From positions 1 through 64,000 of the forward strand of contig CANLTI010000018.1 in the NCBI GenBank assembly GCA_947494095.1: a DNA stretch of 64,000 nucleotides. Reading direction: 5' to 3'. The stretch comes from an uncultured Pseudomonadales bacterium (GTDB lineage Bacteria; Pseudomonadota; Gammaproteobacteria; Pseudomonadales; Cellvibrionaceae). Made by a program: the position numbers and the translations under genes. The notes below the pieces were generated by a model. The model ran no database searches. It saw only the letters and a program-made list of their open reading frames with translations, and had not been told where the DNA came from. Numbering within the stretch: the first letter of the stretch is position 1; the number at the start of each line of letters is the position of its first letter. Below, piece after piece: positions 8,208 to 16,648 of the stretch.

Positions 8208-10112
8208 TTAAAGCGCGCTGTGCGTTAATACCTCTAACTCTTCACTTTTTTCCATCCACTGCTCTTCACACTCCGCTAACTGCTTGCTTAAAGCGGCCTC
8301 GGCTTTAAGTGCATTCGCCAAGTCACTACCGCCTCGACTATAAATATCGGGGTCAGCCAGTACCTCTTGTGCATCACCTAATTGCTTTTGCAGTTTATTC
8401 ATTTGTTTTTCTAAATTTTTAACGGCATTGCTTAATGGCTTTAATTGCGCGCGCAATGCGGCGCTATTTTGGCGCTCTGCTTTTTTGTCGGGTTTATTAA
8501 CCCCCGATACTTGCGCGTCGTCGCGGGGCTGTGCTGGCGCATTATTTTTAGTGGCTAGCCACTGCTCGTAATCGTGTAGGTCGCCGTCAAATAACGTGAC
8601 TTTACCGTCATCAACCAGTAAAAATTCTTCTACGCTATTACGCAACAAATGACGATCGTGTGAGACCAACACCACAGCGCCTTCAAAGCTTTGCAATGCC
8701 AAAGTTAAAGAGTGGCGCACCTCTAAATCGAGATGGTTTGTCGGCTCATCGAGTAATAATAAATTAGGTTTTTGCCAAGCGACAATCGCTAGCGCTAAAC
8801 GTGCTTTTTCACCCCCCGAAAAATGCCGAATCGATTCAAACGCTCTATCGCCTTGAAAATCGAAGCTGCCTAAAAAATTACGAACTTCTTGCTCGCTGGC
8901 TTTAGGGGTTAAGCGCTGCAAGTGCACGGCACAAGAGGCCTCCATATCCAGCGCCTCGAGTTGATGCTGGTTAAAATAACCAATACGTAAATGCGCGCCC
9001 TCTATGCGATCACCCGCCAGTAATGTGCCGTTAGTACCCTCTACCAGCGTTTTCATGAGCGTAGATTTACCCGCACCATTGGCCCCGAGTAAACCTAAGC
9101 GCGAATTACCATGCAAGCTTAATTGCACTTTTTTAAGTAAAATTTTATCGCCATACCCTAAATCGGCATCACTCAAGGTGATTAATTGCTGGGGCACACG
9201 CTCGGGCTCGGGGAAGCGAAAGCTAAAAGGTGAATCAATATGCGCGGGCGATAACTGCTCCATGCGCTCTAATTCTTTTAAACGACTTTGCGCTTGCTTT
9301 GCTTTTGTCGCTTTTGCCCTAAAACGCCGCACAAAACTTTCGATTTCACCAATGCGCTCTTGTTGCTTTTCATAGGCGACTTGCTGCTGCGCTAAACGCT
9401 CAGCTTTTTGCCGCTCATAAGCACTGTAATTACCGCTGTAACCAATTAATTGTTTATTTTCAAAATTCGCAATACCTGTGACCACATTATCTAAAAAATC
9501 TCGGTCATGAGAGATAATTAACAAGGTACCATCGTATTGACGCAAGCGCTGCTCAAGCCAAAGTGTTGCATCTAAGTCTAAATGGTTAGTCGGCTCATCG
9601 AGCAGCATTAAGTCAGAGCGACACATCAGTGCTTGTGCCAAGTTAAGGCGTATCCGCCACCCCCCCGAAAAGTCGGATACCGGCCGCTCACCATCTGTAG
9701 GGGCAAACCCTAAACCAGCCAATAGCTGCATCGCACGCGCTGCTGCGGTATAACCATCAATATGTTCATATTGCGCATAACAATTGGCCAGCTTTTCACC
9801 ATCGTCACTAATACTGGCAATTTGCTGCTCAATGGCCCGTAGCTCTTTATCACCATCTTGCACATAGTCAATTGCTGTACGATCGCCGGCTCCCACCTCT
9901 TGCGCCATATGTGAAATTTGCCAACCTGCCGGCACATATAAATCACCGGCATCTACGGCGAGCTCGCCAATCAGTAATTTAAATAAGCTCGATTTACCAC
10001 TACCGTTAGCACCAATCACACCCAGCTTTTCGCCGATATGCACTGTTAAAGAGGCTTGCTCTAATAATATTTTATGGCCACGCTGCAAGCTTGCGCTGGT
10101 GAGTTTGATCAT
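8208..10112 (-). CDS. yheS: ABC-F ATPase, YheS type
   Basis: A 634-residue cytoplasmic protein with two ATP-binding cassettes and no membrane segments, as in ABC-F translation factors that act on the ribosome. Walker A motifs are GANGSGKSS (about 34-42) and GANGAGKST (near 343-351). ABC signatures FSGGWRIRLNLAQAL and FSGGEKARLALAIV, each followed by LLLDEPTNHLDL, are intact. Between the cassettes is the charged interdomain linker of about 80 residues (FVRRFRAKATKAKQAQSRLKELERME). The C-terminal ~100 residues are a coiled coil. Layout and length fit YheS best among EttA, Uup, YbiT and YheS. Confidence 0.9.
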   Translation of the reverse strand: MIKLTSASLQRGHKILLEQASLTVHIGEKLGVIGANGSGKSSLFKLLIGELAVDAGDLYVPAGWQISHMAQEVGAGDRTAIDYVQDGDKELRAIEQQIASISDDGEKLANCYAQYEHIDGYTAAARAMQLLAGLGFAPTDGERPVSDFSGGWRIRLNLAQALMCRSDLMLLDEPTNHLDLDATLWLEQRLRQYDGTLLIISHDRDFLDNVVTGIANFENKQLIGYSGNYSAYERQKAERLAQQQVAYEKQQERIGEIESFVRRFRAKATKAKQAQSRLKELERMEQLSPAHIDSPFSFRFPEPERVPQQLITLSDADLGYGDKILLKKVQLSLHGNSRLGLLGANGAGKSTLMKTLVEGTNGTLLAGDRIEGAHLRIGYFNQHQLEALDMEASCAVHLQRLTPKASEQEVRNFLGSFDFQGDRAFESIRHFSGGEKARLALAIVAWQKPNLLLLDEPTNHLDLEVRHSLTLALQSFEGAVVLVSHDRHLLRNSVEEFLLVDDGKVTLFDGDLHDYEQWLATKNNAPAQPRDDAQVSGVNKPDKKAERQNSAALRAQLKPLSNAVKNLEKQMNKLQKQLGDAQEVLADPDIYSRGGSDLANALKAEAALSKQLAECEEQWMEKSEELEVLTHSAL

Positions 10113-10262
10113 GCAATTACATCCAAATAAAACTAAACGCGCCTCATGACATGCGCGCGCTTAACTACGTTAAAATAATGAATCGTGATGGGGTTTGAGC
10201 GCTTAAGTTTTGATAATCTACCGTTCATTGCCTTAGGGCGAGAAAAAACACATTATCCTATA

Positions 10263-10472
10263 GTAACTATTCAGAGGTGCTGAAATTGGGCGCTAATGAA
10301 TCATTTTCTGGGCCGCTCAAGCCATCTGCGACTTTGTGCTCCTGCAAAGTCTACCCCCACGCATCCATGCTGGGGCCGGTCGCTATATAAGCGCTCCCGG
10401 CGCTTAAATGCCCAAAAAATAACCCATCAGCACCCTCCCAAGAGGGATTTGTTAGCTTGACTGAATAGTTAC
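10263..10472 (+). mobile_element. MITE-like element, copy A (best preserved)
   Basis: A 210-bp non-coding element with perfect 12-bp terminal inverted repeats, GTAACTATTCAG (10263-10274) and CTGAATAGTTAC (10461-10472). It is flanked by a perfect 8-bp direct duplication, ATCCTATA (10255-10262 and 10473-10480). Ends beginning GTAA plus 8-bp duplications are the pattern of IS66-family transposition. It has no coding capacity. It fills the gap between the yheS start and the gloA stop. Confidence 0.9.
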
Positions 10473-10475
10473 ATC

Positions 10476-10856
10476 CTATAAACTTAATAGCTCAACTTTA
10501 TAACCGTCAGGGTCTTCAGCAAAGGCGAGCACTGTTTGACCATGCATCATTGGCCCAGCTTCGCGCACAATTTTGCCACCTGCTGCTTTTATTTTATCCG
10601 CAGCGGCATACACATCATCCACCCCAATAGCAATATGACCATAGCCATTGCCAAGGTCGTATTCGTGGGTATCCCAATTGTGGGTTAACTCCAATACGGT
10701 TGCACTGGCTTCATCAGCATAACCTAAGTAGGCCAAGGTAAAACGACCATCAGGAAAATCGTGTTGACGCAATACACGCATTCCCAAAATATCGACATAA
10801 AAATTGAGTGATGCGTCTAAATCGCCTACACGTAACATGGTATGTAAAAGTCGCAT
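10476..10856 (-). CDS. gloA: Lactoylglutathione lyase (glyoxalase I)
   Basis: A 126-residue cytoplasmic metalloenzyme that isomerises the glutathione hemithioacetal of methylglyoxal to S-lactoylglutathione. Metal ligands His5, Glu56, His74 and Glu122 fall at the same residue numbers as in E. coli GloA, so this is the short Ni/Co-type enzyme. AAGGA precedes ATG 10856 at good spacing, within the 9-bp gap after the stop of the membrane-protein gene upstream, which suggests an operon ccoS / membrane protein / gloA. Confidence 0.97.
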   Translation of the reverse strand: MRLLHTMLRVGDLDASLNFYVDILGMRVLRQHDFPDGRFTLAYLGYADEASATVLELTHNWDTHEYDLGNGYGHIAIGVDDVYAAADKIKAAGGKIVREAGPMMHGQTVLAFAEDPDGYKVELLSL

Positions 10857-10865
10857 ATTGATTCC

Positions 10866-11624
10866 TTAGTGATGCTGGTGTGTGGATGAAGACGACGAAC
10901 GCGCCTTATCGATAACTGTAGAGTTTATAAGAGGTGCAGCATGGTTGGCATGGTTGGCATGGTGAAAGTGATGGTACCAAGCAATGCTCAAAGTCCATAG
11001 GCCAAAAGCCATAAAGGCAAAAGCCAAACCACGTTGAAACCAGCGTTTAACTAACCACTTACGTACCCAAGCTGCCGCTAACCCGCCGGCCAAAACAGCC
11101 GGCAAAGTGCCCGCACCAAAAGCGGCCATGGTTAACGCGCCCAAACCCGCACTGGGCTGAGTAGCTGCCAACGCCAACATTGAATACACCAAACCGCAAG
11201 GCAACCAGCCCCACAACATACCCAGCAGCAAAGCTTTGGGCACCGTATAAACCGGTAGTAAACGCTGACTTACTGGCTGTATAAAGCGCCAAACTTTTTG
11301 GCCACCGCGCTCAAGCCACGTAATACCGCGCCAAATATTAGCCAAATAAAGGCCTGTTGCCACCAGTAAAAGCCCAGCCAGTGTACGCGCTAGGGGGTAA
11401 CCCGAGTCAAAACCAGCATTTTGCCCAGCAGCCACTATGGCACCGAGCAAAGCATAACTACTAATACGACCAACGTTATAGCTCAGCAGTAACGTTAATC
11501 GGCTGATTTTTTGCTCTGAAGGAATGGCATAAGCCAAGGCAGCGGCAAACCCTCCGCACATACCCAAGCAGTGACCCGCCCCCATAAGCCCTAACAGCAA
11601 AGCGGTAATGGTCAGTTCAATCAT
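10866..11624 (-). CDS. TauE/SafE (DsbD_2-type) membrane protein next to ccoS
   Basis: A 252-residue protein with about six hydrophobic segments. The first carries GHCLGMCGG (about 17-25), a Cys/His motif typical of the family annotated as sulfite exporter TauE/SafE or DsbD_2, commonly found beside cbb3 oxidase maturation genes. The C-terminus is His-rich ([13 protein letters not shown] and THQHH at the very end), which suggests metal binding, plausibly copper for cbb3 assembly; this role is inferred. The start overlaps the end of ccoS by 8 bp and no separate ribosome site is evident, so translation is probably coupled. Confidence 0.75.
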   Translation of the reverse strand: MIELTITALLLGLMGAGHCLGMCGGFAAALAYAIPSEQKISRLTLLLSYNVGRISSYALLGAIVAAGQNAGFDSGYPLARTLAGLLLVATGLYLANIWRGITWLERGGQKVWRFIQPVSQRLLPVYTVPKALLLGMLWGWLPCGLVYSMLALAATQPSAGLGALTMAAFGAGTLPAVLAGGLAAAWVRKWLVKRWFQRGLAFAFMAFGLWTLSIAWYHHFHHANHANHAAPLINSTVIDKARSSSSSTHQHH

Positions 11625-11832
11625 GAGGAGGAGCCGAAGAGCTAGGCGCTTGCGCGTCAGTTAATTGAGAGGTCTTTGGTGGTGATGGTGTATCAGGCTC
11701 ATCAAACAAAATACGGCTCGCCTCGGTATCGAGGTCATCGTATTGTCCAGATTTTACGGCCCAAAAAAACACAGCCACCGCCACCGCCACAATTATAATG
11801 GCGATGGGAATCAGTAAATAGAGGCTTTCCAT
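11617..11832 (-). CDS. ccoS: cbb3-type oxidase assembly protein CcoS
   Basis: A 71-residue single-span membrane protein. The N-terminal [20 protein letters not shown] segment is followed by [21 protein letters not shown], which is the CcoS signature (WAV.SGQFDDL). CcoS is needed to mature the haem-copper centre of cbb3 oxidase. AAGGG precedes the start. The rest of the cco locus (ccoNOQP, ccoGHI) is not next to it, at least on this side. Confidence 0.93.
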   Translation of the reverse strand: MESLYLLIPIAIIIVAVAVAVFFWAVKSGQYDDLDTEASRILFDEPDTPSPPKTSQLTDAQAPSSSAPPHD

Positions 11833-11878
11833 TATCGCGCCCTTGCTAATAAAGCGCGCATTATACCCAATGTACGGC

Positions 11879-12283
11879 TTAACTCACCCGTGCAGCGTCA
11901 AAACCTTCAGCTAATACTTCAGAGAGTGAGGCTATTTCGTAAAATACCTCCACAACAGGTGCTGTTTCGGCTTTGGTGAGTAGATACGTTAAATAACGAA
12001 ACAAGTTACCGCTGGTATGCACACCTTTAGCTGCCTGCGAGCAAATACATAATTGCTCACATACCTCTTGCGTTTCTTTAAGCGCTACACCAATTTGCGT
12101 ATCGGCCTGTTGCGTAATTGCGGCATTTTTAGACAGCAAAAGCATTTTAACACTCAGGTTAAATAAGCGAGTCAACGCTTGGCTGTATTGCGCTAAAGCC
12201 GCTTGCTCCCTGACTTGAGCGGAAATAAAGCGCACATTAGGCGCGCCATCGGGGCTTCTATATTCTGCGTAGGGTTGTGTCAT
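11879..12283 (-). CDS. Protein of unknown function
   Basis: About 134 residues, not recognised. The start at 12283 ([13 protein letters not shown]) is chosen because GGA lies eight nt before it; another ATG nine nt upstream has no ribosome site. The protein is soluble and mostly alpha-helical in appearance, with the Cys-containing stretch [14 protein letters not shown] in the middle. It lies downstream of a FliT-like gene on the same strand, so a role linked to flagella or surface assembly is possible but unsupported by motifs. Confidence 0.6.
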   Translation of the reverse strand: MTQPYAEYRSPDGAPNVRFISAQVREQAALAQYSQALTRLFNLSVKMLLLSKNAAITQQADTQIGVALKETQEVCEQLCICSQAAKGVHTSGNLFRYLTYLLTKAETAPVVEVFYEIASLSEVLAEGFDAARVS

Positions 12284-12418
12284 TGTGCGCATCCACTGCT
12301 AGGTTATTCATCGAGCTTTATCTGCTAGGCCAAACTAGGCTCACATTAAAACCCATAACAAAATCTCACTTGCAAATAACGTATGCATAACGAACTTATA
12401 CAGCAACCGTACCCACGT

Positions 12419-12682
12419 TTATGTGGGTACCGCGCTGAGCCAGCGCGAGGCTGTTGCTTCAGGTAAATAAGTCACCACACGAGCATAAAGCGCTAATACT
12501 TTTTCTAGCTCGGCAACAAGTGATGCATTATCGCGAGCATCATCCGAAAACGCTGCATCCAGCATACGCCCTAAGCGCTCGTCACACGTTTTAACGCCCT
12601 CCCAATTACCGCGTTCAAAGGCGGTTTGCATGGCTTTGCGGGTACGAATAACATCAACTAAAGAAGAACAGACTAATGGCAT
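12419..12682 (-). CDS. FliT-like small protein
   Basis: An 87-residue helical protein resembling the short FliT-like proteins found with fliD/fliS in Pseudomonas-type flagellar clusters: an N-terminal helix around VDVIRTRKAMQTAFERGNWEGV and a C-terminal helix LVAELEKVLALYARVV. FliT acts as an export chaperone for the filament cap FliD. The ATG at 12682 has GAGG nine nt upstream; a GTG further out lacks one. fliS lies 3.5 kb away rather than adjacent, and fliD is not in the window, so the assignment rests on weak sequence likeness. Confidence 0.45.
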   Translation of the reverse strand: MPLVCSSLVDVIRTRKAMQTAFERGNWEGVKTCDERLGRMLDAAFSDDARDNASLVAELEKVLALYARVVTYLPEATASRWLSAVPT

Positions 12683-12874
12683 GGTGGCAATCCTCACAGC
12701 TTATTTCCATAACCTTAAGTAACGGCCAGCACGCTAAAAACTTGAAGTCTTTTATCGCGATTTAACCGCGTGTTTCATCCTTGGTAAAATACTAAGACGC
12801 TTTTGGTAAAACACTAAGATGCTATAGTCTATATTTGGCATAAACAGCTCGTTTATAAGCTTTTTATGCATAAT

Positions 12875-12932
12875 AGCCATCTATTAGCAAAGAGCCATCT
12901 ATTAGCAAAGAGCCACCGTCTAGCAAAGAGCC
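12875..12932. repeat. 18-bp tandem repeat
   Basis: Three units of AGCCATCTATTAGCAAAG (12875-12892, 12893-12910, 12911-12928, the last diverged) plus a partial unit, just beyond the terminator of the lipoprotein operon. Confidence 0.85.
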
Positions 12933-12940
12933 ACACTACA

Positions 12941-12972
12941 AAAAAAGCCTTAGGTAAACCTAAGGCTTTTTT
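12941..12972 (-). terminator. Bidirectional intrinsic terminator
   Basis: A perfect 14-bp stem AAAAAAGCCTTAGG / CCTAAGGCTTTTTT with a 4-nt TAAA loop. The A/T tails on both sides allow termination in either direction. It lies 68 bp after the DUF799 stop codon and so ends the lipoprotein operon. Confidence 0.9.
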
Positions 12973-13039
12973 GACCGGTGCCATTCAATTTAAGCGGGTA
13001 GACTGCTTCAACTTAGAGGCCGCCTTAATAGCGAGCAGC

Positions 13040-13669
13040 TTACAAGCTGCCTTTCAGGTACTGCGCCTCTTTTAGTAAAGGGCCCTCATAGAGTGTGTCT
13101 AGCGAACGCTCTATCGCCTCGCGCGATAAATCATAGGTTTTATCGTATAAAGCGCCACTAATTTGCGTCACTACTGCGCCGATAAGCGCCTCGGCTAGAC
13201 TATTGTGGTTGCCTGCCGAGTCATGACTGGCTCTAGCCTTGCCTGTCCAAATGGTGGCGCCTGTATCACTGAGCACCAGCTTCATATCGGCCTTAACCAC
13301 GGTTTGAGAGCTCACAACCTGATACTTTTGCCCCCATTGCCGAATATTAACGTACAGCACAGCTTCTGCACCTGTATGCTGCTGCAATAAATCGAGCGGC
13401 ACTTGATGCATTTGGGCAGCGGTATGCATACCGTTATCGCGCATCAAACGCGCCACAACATCAACAGGAAATACATAATAACCACGCTCAGCCAAAGGCT
13501 TCGATACCGTCGACAAAAAAATCGATGGGGCATCAACCTCTACCGAGTCGTTGGTTGGCGGCAACACCAATATAGAGCGCGGCATCACGATATCGGCTCT
13601 TGGAGTGTGAGGTGTACTGGCGCAGCCAGCCAACACTAAACACATAAACAGACTCAAAAAAAACTTCAT
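13040..13669 (-). CDS. DUF799 (GNA1162-type) lipoprotein
   Basis: A 209-residue lipoprotein: signal peptide MKFFLSLFMCLVLAGC with lipobox LAGC (Cys16). The mature domain (RSILVLPPTNDSVEVDAP, LAERGYYVFPVDVV, GAEAVLYVNIRQWG) fits the DUF799/GNA1162 family, related in fold to the N-terminal domain of TolB and to CsgG-like periplasmic domains. AAGGAG lies eight nt before the start and the start overlaps the upstream gene by 4 bp. Third gene of a CsgG-DUF4810-DUF799 operon, likely working together at the outer membrane. Function unknown; the strong terminator at 12941-12972 closes the unit. Confidence 0.85.
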   Translation of the reverse strand: MKFFLSLFMCLVLAGCASTPHTPRADIVMPRSILVLPPTNDSVEVDAPSIFLSTVSKPLAERGYYVFPVDVVARLMRDNGMHTAAQMHQVPLDLLQQHTGAEAVLYVNIRQWGQKYQVVSSQTVVKADMKLVLSDTGATIWTGKARASHDSAGNHNSLAEALIGAVVTQISGALYDKTYDLSREAIERSLDTLYEGPLLKEAQYLKGSL

Positions 13670-14082
13670 TGCAGGGCTCCTTGCTGCTTCATTGCCTCGT
13701 CGCCGCGCTGCATCATACCTTTAAGTAAAATAGCAGACTCGGGATAAAGCATTATTTCGCGATCAAACGCCGCTTTAGCCCCATCGCGCTGCCCAAGCTC
13801 GGCCAGTGCTAAGCCCAATTGCGCATAAACCCCTGGCGCTATTTTTTGCTCACGCTGCGCAGCCTTGACAATATCGCGCTCCAGAATCTCTACCTGCTGA
13901 CGTGCGGTCATTTTGCCCGGTTTGGTAAACTGGGTGTGTAAAACATTTTCGTACTCCCCCCAGTAATACAACCCGCCGGTGGTTGTCACGCAGCCGGTCA
14001 TGGTACCTAACAACACACTTCCTATGGCGACAGACACAACCGTGCCTACCCATTGCTGACGTTTAAGCCATTGAAAACCCAT
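13666..14082 (-). CDS. DUF4810 lipoprotein
   Basis: About 138 residues. The start is set at ATG 14082, which has AGG at suitable spacing; an ATG 12 nt upstream does not. A signal peptide ends in the lipobox MTGC. The mature part begins with GGLYYWGEYENVLH, diagnostic of DUF4810, followed by a helical TPR-like region (GVYAQLGLALAELGQRDGAKAAFDRE). Middle gene of the three-lipoprotein operon; it overlaps the DUF799 gene by 4 bp and lies 26 bp after the CsgG-like gene. No catalytic motif is seen, and a scaffolding role is inferred. Confidence 0.85.
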   Translation of the reverse strand: MGFQWLKRQQWVGTVVSVAIGSVLLGTMTGCVTTTGGLYYWGEYENVLHTQFTKPGKMTARQQVEILERDIVKAAQREQKIAPGVYAQLGLALAELGQRDGAKAAFDREIMLYPESAILLKGMMQRGDEAMKQQGALQ

Positions 14083-14108
14083 ATTGACCTGCATTCATTT
14101 AATGTGAA

Positions 14109-14807
14109 TTAGTTTGATACAATAGAAAAGCGCCCAGTCTCTAGACCTTCAACCAAGTGATTCACAGCTTCACGTACGGCTAAATCTAACACTTTGCCAT
14201 TTAAGGTCCCATCATAGCCAGCTTTTGAGCCAAAACCTAAAACTTCACGCTCACTCAAGGCGTATTCGCCAGCACCTTGTGTGCTATAAATCACTTCCGA
14301 TGTTAAAACATTAATAACGTTAAGTTGCACTTTGGCATAAGCAATTTGCTGCTTGCCAGCACCCAAAATACCAAACAGCGAACGATCACCGACTTGTTTG
14401 CGGCCAAATTCAGTCACAGCCCCTGCCACAACAAAGTTTGCGCCCTTAATTTTTTGTGTTTTAGCGAGGTACTTAGCCTCAACTTGCGCTTCATTCGCGC
14501 TATCGCGATCAACGAGTCTAAATCGATTAGTCTGCTGTAAGTGTGTTTTGAGTACCGTTTTGGCCTGACCCGCTAAAGGGTCAATACCTGTCGAAAACAA
14601 ACCACGAGCATAGTCAGATCGGTTATCAAAATTGCCGACAACCAGTGTGGTTTTTACGCCGTTATACGTTGTATTGTATGACGCTACCGTGGGCGCCTCT
14701 ATTGCTTTAAAACTTGTTTGAGTGGCACAACCCGAAGCCATAGCGACCGTCAAAAAACAGTAGAAGCGGGCATTGAATAAACAGCGTGATAATAAACGAG
14801 AAAACAT
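14109..14807 (-). CDS. CsgG-family lipoprotein
   Basis: About 232 residues. The start is taken as ATG 14807, nine nt from AAGGA; the ATG at 14816 directly abuts that site. The signal peptide ends VAMASGC, giving a lipidated Cys. The mature domain has CsgG-family features: TTLVVGNFDNRSDYARG, FRLVDRDS, and KIKGANFVVAGAVTEFG. The curli pore CsgG is the best-known member, but this protein lacks curli partners (csgA, B, E, F) here and instead leads an operon with DUF4810 and DUF799 lipoproteins. Probably an outer-membrane-associated assembly of unknown cargo. Confidence 0.85.
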   Translation of the reverse strand: MFSRLLSRCLFNARFYCFLTVAMASGCATQTSFKAIEAPTVASYNTTYNGVKTTLVVGNFDNRSDYARGLFSTGIDPLAGQAKTVLKTHLQQTNRFRLVDRDSANEAQVEAKYLAKTQKIKGANFVVAGAVTEFGRKQVGDRSLFGILGAGKQQIAYAKVQLNVINVLTSEVIYSTQGAGEYALSEREVLGFGSKAGYDGTLNGKVLDLAVREAVNHLVEGLETGRFSIVSN

Positions 14808-14990
14808 AAAGCGCATTCCTTGAGTAAAAAGATCAATGACTAAGTATTTAAGAATATAGAATCTGAGTTAATGCAACCTGAATAAGCCACTCGCCCATAA
14901 AGTGTGACGGCACTGGTTATCGTTGAGTCGCCCAAAAAAGCGTGCGCGCTGTTATTCGGGTACTGTTATCCAATGCGGCTTCTCATGGCA

Positions 14991-15590
14991 TTAGCCAAAC
15001 ACCAAGACTAAAGCAATCAACAGCATCATCAAACCCACAATAAATTCTAGCACCTGCCATGCCTTAGGGTTCTGAAAGGCTGGCGCTAATAACCTTGCTC
15101 CGTAACCCAAACTAAAAAAGAAGATAAACGATGCCGAGATAGCTCCCAAAGCAAAGAGTAGTAGCTGACCTTCGTACTGCGTTGAAATACTCCCTAGCAG
15201 TACCATCGTATCAAGGTAAACATGTGGGTTTAACCATGTAAACCCCAAACAAATAGCCGCCGTTTTAAGCGCTGAGTGTGGCAATTGCCCATCGGGCTTG
15301 AGTGCATGGGTTTGACTCAAGGCTGACTTAAAACTTAACAAAGAGTACACCAAAAGAAATGCAGCGCCGCCATAGCGTGCATATACCTCTACGCTCGGGT
15401 ATTCACGCACAATAACGCCAAACCCAGCAATACCCAGCGAAATCAAAATAGCATCTGAAAGAGCGCAAATAATACAAACCAAAAACACATGCTGCTTTTT
15501 AATACCTTGTTTTAATACAAAAGCATTTTGAGCACCAATAGCAAAGATAAGCGATAAACTAATTGAGAACCCTGCAAAAAAAATCATCAT
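14991..15590 (-). CDS. argO: LysE/ArgO-family amino-acid exporter
   Basis: A 199-residue inner-membrane transporter with five to six hydrophobic segments. The N-terminal stretch FAIGAQNAFVLKQGI and the mid-protein FTWLNPHVYLDTMVLLG are the conserved signatures of the LysE/ArgO subgroup, which exports basic amino acids (arginine, lysine, canavanine) by proton exchange. Length is typical. No LysR-type argP gene lies next to it, so local regulation is not evident. Arginine rather than lysine is the likelier substrate but cannot be read from sequence. Confidence 0.85.
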   Translation of the reverse strand: MMIFFAGFSISLSLIFAIGAQNAFVLKQGIKKQHVFLVCIICALSDAILISLGIAGFGVIVREYPSVEVYARYGGAAFLLVYSLLSFKSALSQTHALKPDGQLPHSALKTAAICLGFTWLNPHVYLDTMVLLGSISTQYEGQLLLFALGAISASFIFFFSLGYGARLLAPAFQNPKAWQVLEFIVGLMMLLIALVLVFG

Positions 15591-16010
15591 AAACGTAAAT
15601 CACCTTAACGCTAGCTCAGCCGTATCACGACCAATTATCGCTATACCGGCTAAAACCAATAAAGAAGCATAAACATTGAGCCCAGCCAACCCGGCCAGCC
15701 ATTAGCTAGCCCGTAAAACCAACATCAAACTATTATTGCCTCGCCCCTAAATTCTACTGTTCTAAATATCAACCGACTAACCTCTCGTTTAGCTAAACCA
15801 CAACAGCACACACACTAGTCCACACAGCGCAAAAAATGCAATATCGCTATACTTGTTATTCAAAGGTGTAATAGTGACTGTAAATTAAGGGCATGTAGAT
15901 TAAGGACATACAATAGAATACCGAAGATGAAAATGCGAGTCATCGATGGCAACAATCAAGAAGCTCGCAACTGTAGACAACTGAGCGGCTTCTGGAGGGC
16001 TGTTTTTTTG
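15591..16010. other. Intergenic region upstream of argO
   Basis: About 420 bp with no gene seen. It should hold the argO promoter. At 15731-15748 it carries TATTATTGCCTCGCCCCT, which recurs at 56751-56768 as one arm of another inverted-repeat element; the matching arm is absent here. Confidence 0.4.
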
Positions 16011-16115
16011 GGGTAGATGATTATTTTTGGGGGGGGGTTAAGCGCCGCGCCTTGCAGGGAGAGAATTGGGCGGCGCACCTACAAAGGGGTAGGTGCGATT
16101 AGGCTTTGCATAAAC
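16011..16115 (-). mobile_element. Fragment of the MITE-like element, copy F
   Basis: This stretch aligns with the interior of copies C and D (GATTATTTTTGG, TTAAGCGCCG, CCTTGCAGGGA, GCGCACCT, GATTAGGCTTTGCA in the same order) but lacks recognisable terminal repeats. It contains a perfect 9-bp hairpin, CGCACCTAC (16074-16082) and GTAGGTGCG (16089-16097), 45 bp downstream of the fliS stop, which could act in fliS 3' end formation. Confidence 0.6.
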
Positions 16116-16140
16116 ATAAAGGCGTATGCATTAAACTCAA

Positions 16141-16518
16141 CTAGCCTATTTGCTTCCAAGCACTTTGTAAATCCCCCAGCAGCGTGGCGGCCTCATCGAG
16201 TAATAGGGGGTCGTTTTTACTGTGCGCATTAGCCAGAACACGCTGAATGTAGACATACAAATTATCGAGGTTATGCGCTAAATCACCCCCTTCATGCGTA
16301 TTAAGGCTTTCACGCAAACCGCCCACAATACTCACCGCACTATTAATTTTTTTACCTTTGAGCTCAGTATTGCCAAACTGCATAGCGCCCTTTGCCTGCA
16401 CAATTCGCTCTATAGCGCCCTGATAAAGCATATCAATTAAGCGATGAGGCGAGGCAATTTCAACATCGCTACGGTACTGTACTTTGGCATATGATTTTAA
16501 AGCAGTTTGATGATTCAT
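16141..16518 (-). CDS. fliS: Flagellar export chaperone FliS
   Basis: A 125-residue cytoplasmic chaperone that binds the flagellin C-terminus and prevents premature polymerisation. YAKVQYRSDVEIASPHRLIDMLYQGAIERI near the N-terminus is the FliS signature, and a helical bundle follows, ending in LLGDLQSAWKQIG. The frame extends 42 codons upstream, but ATG 16518 gives the normal length. The ribosome site is weak. Unusually, flagellin and fliD are not adjacent; its neighbours are an outer-membrane barrel gene and argO. Confidence 0.92.
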   Translation of the reverse strand: MNHQTALKSYAKVQYRSDVEIASPHRLIDMLYQGAIERIVQAKGAMQFGNTELKGKKINSAVSIVGGLRESLNTHEGGDLAHNLDNLYVYIQRVLANAHSKNDPLLLDEAATLLGDLQSAWKQIG

Positions 16519-16648
16519 AAGGGCTACGACTCTTTTTAAGCGACAACTTTCATAACCCAATGTAACGGCGCACTCACTCAAAACTTTAGCGCTTTCAGCA
16601 AAAAGAACCAAGCACCCACGCCACACACCCTGTGTATACCGCATTCAT

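Noticed and set aside
12866..13075. A 69-codon plus-strand frame with SHLLAK repeats
   Set aside because: The repeats are the 18-bp tandem array, and the frame runs through a strong terminator hairpin and the end of the DUF799 gene.
14870..14990. CTGAATAAGCC and GAGTCGCCCA as a further MITE copy
   Set aside because: Only two short matches, in an order that does not follow the other copies, and no target duplication.
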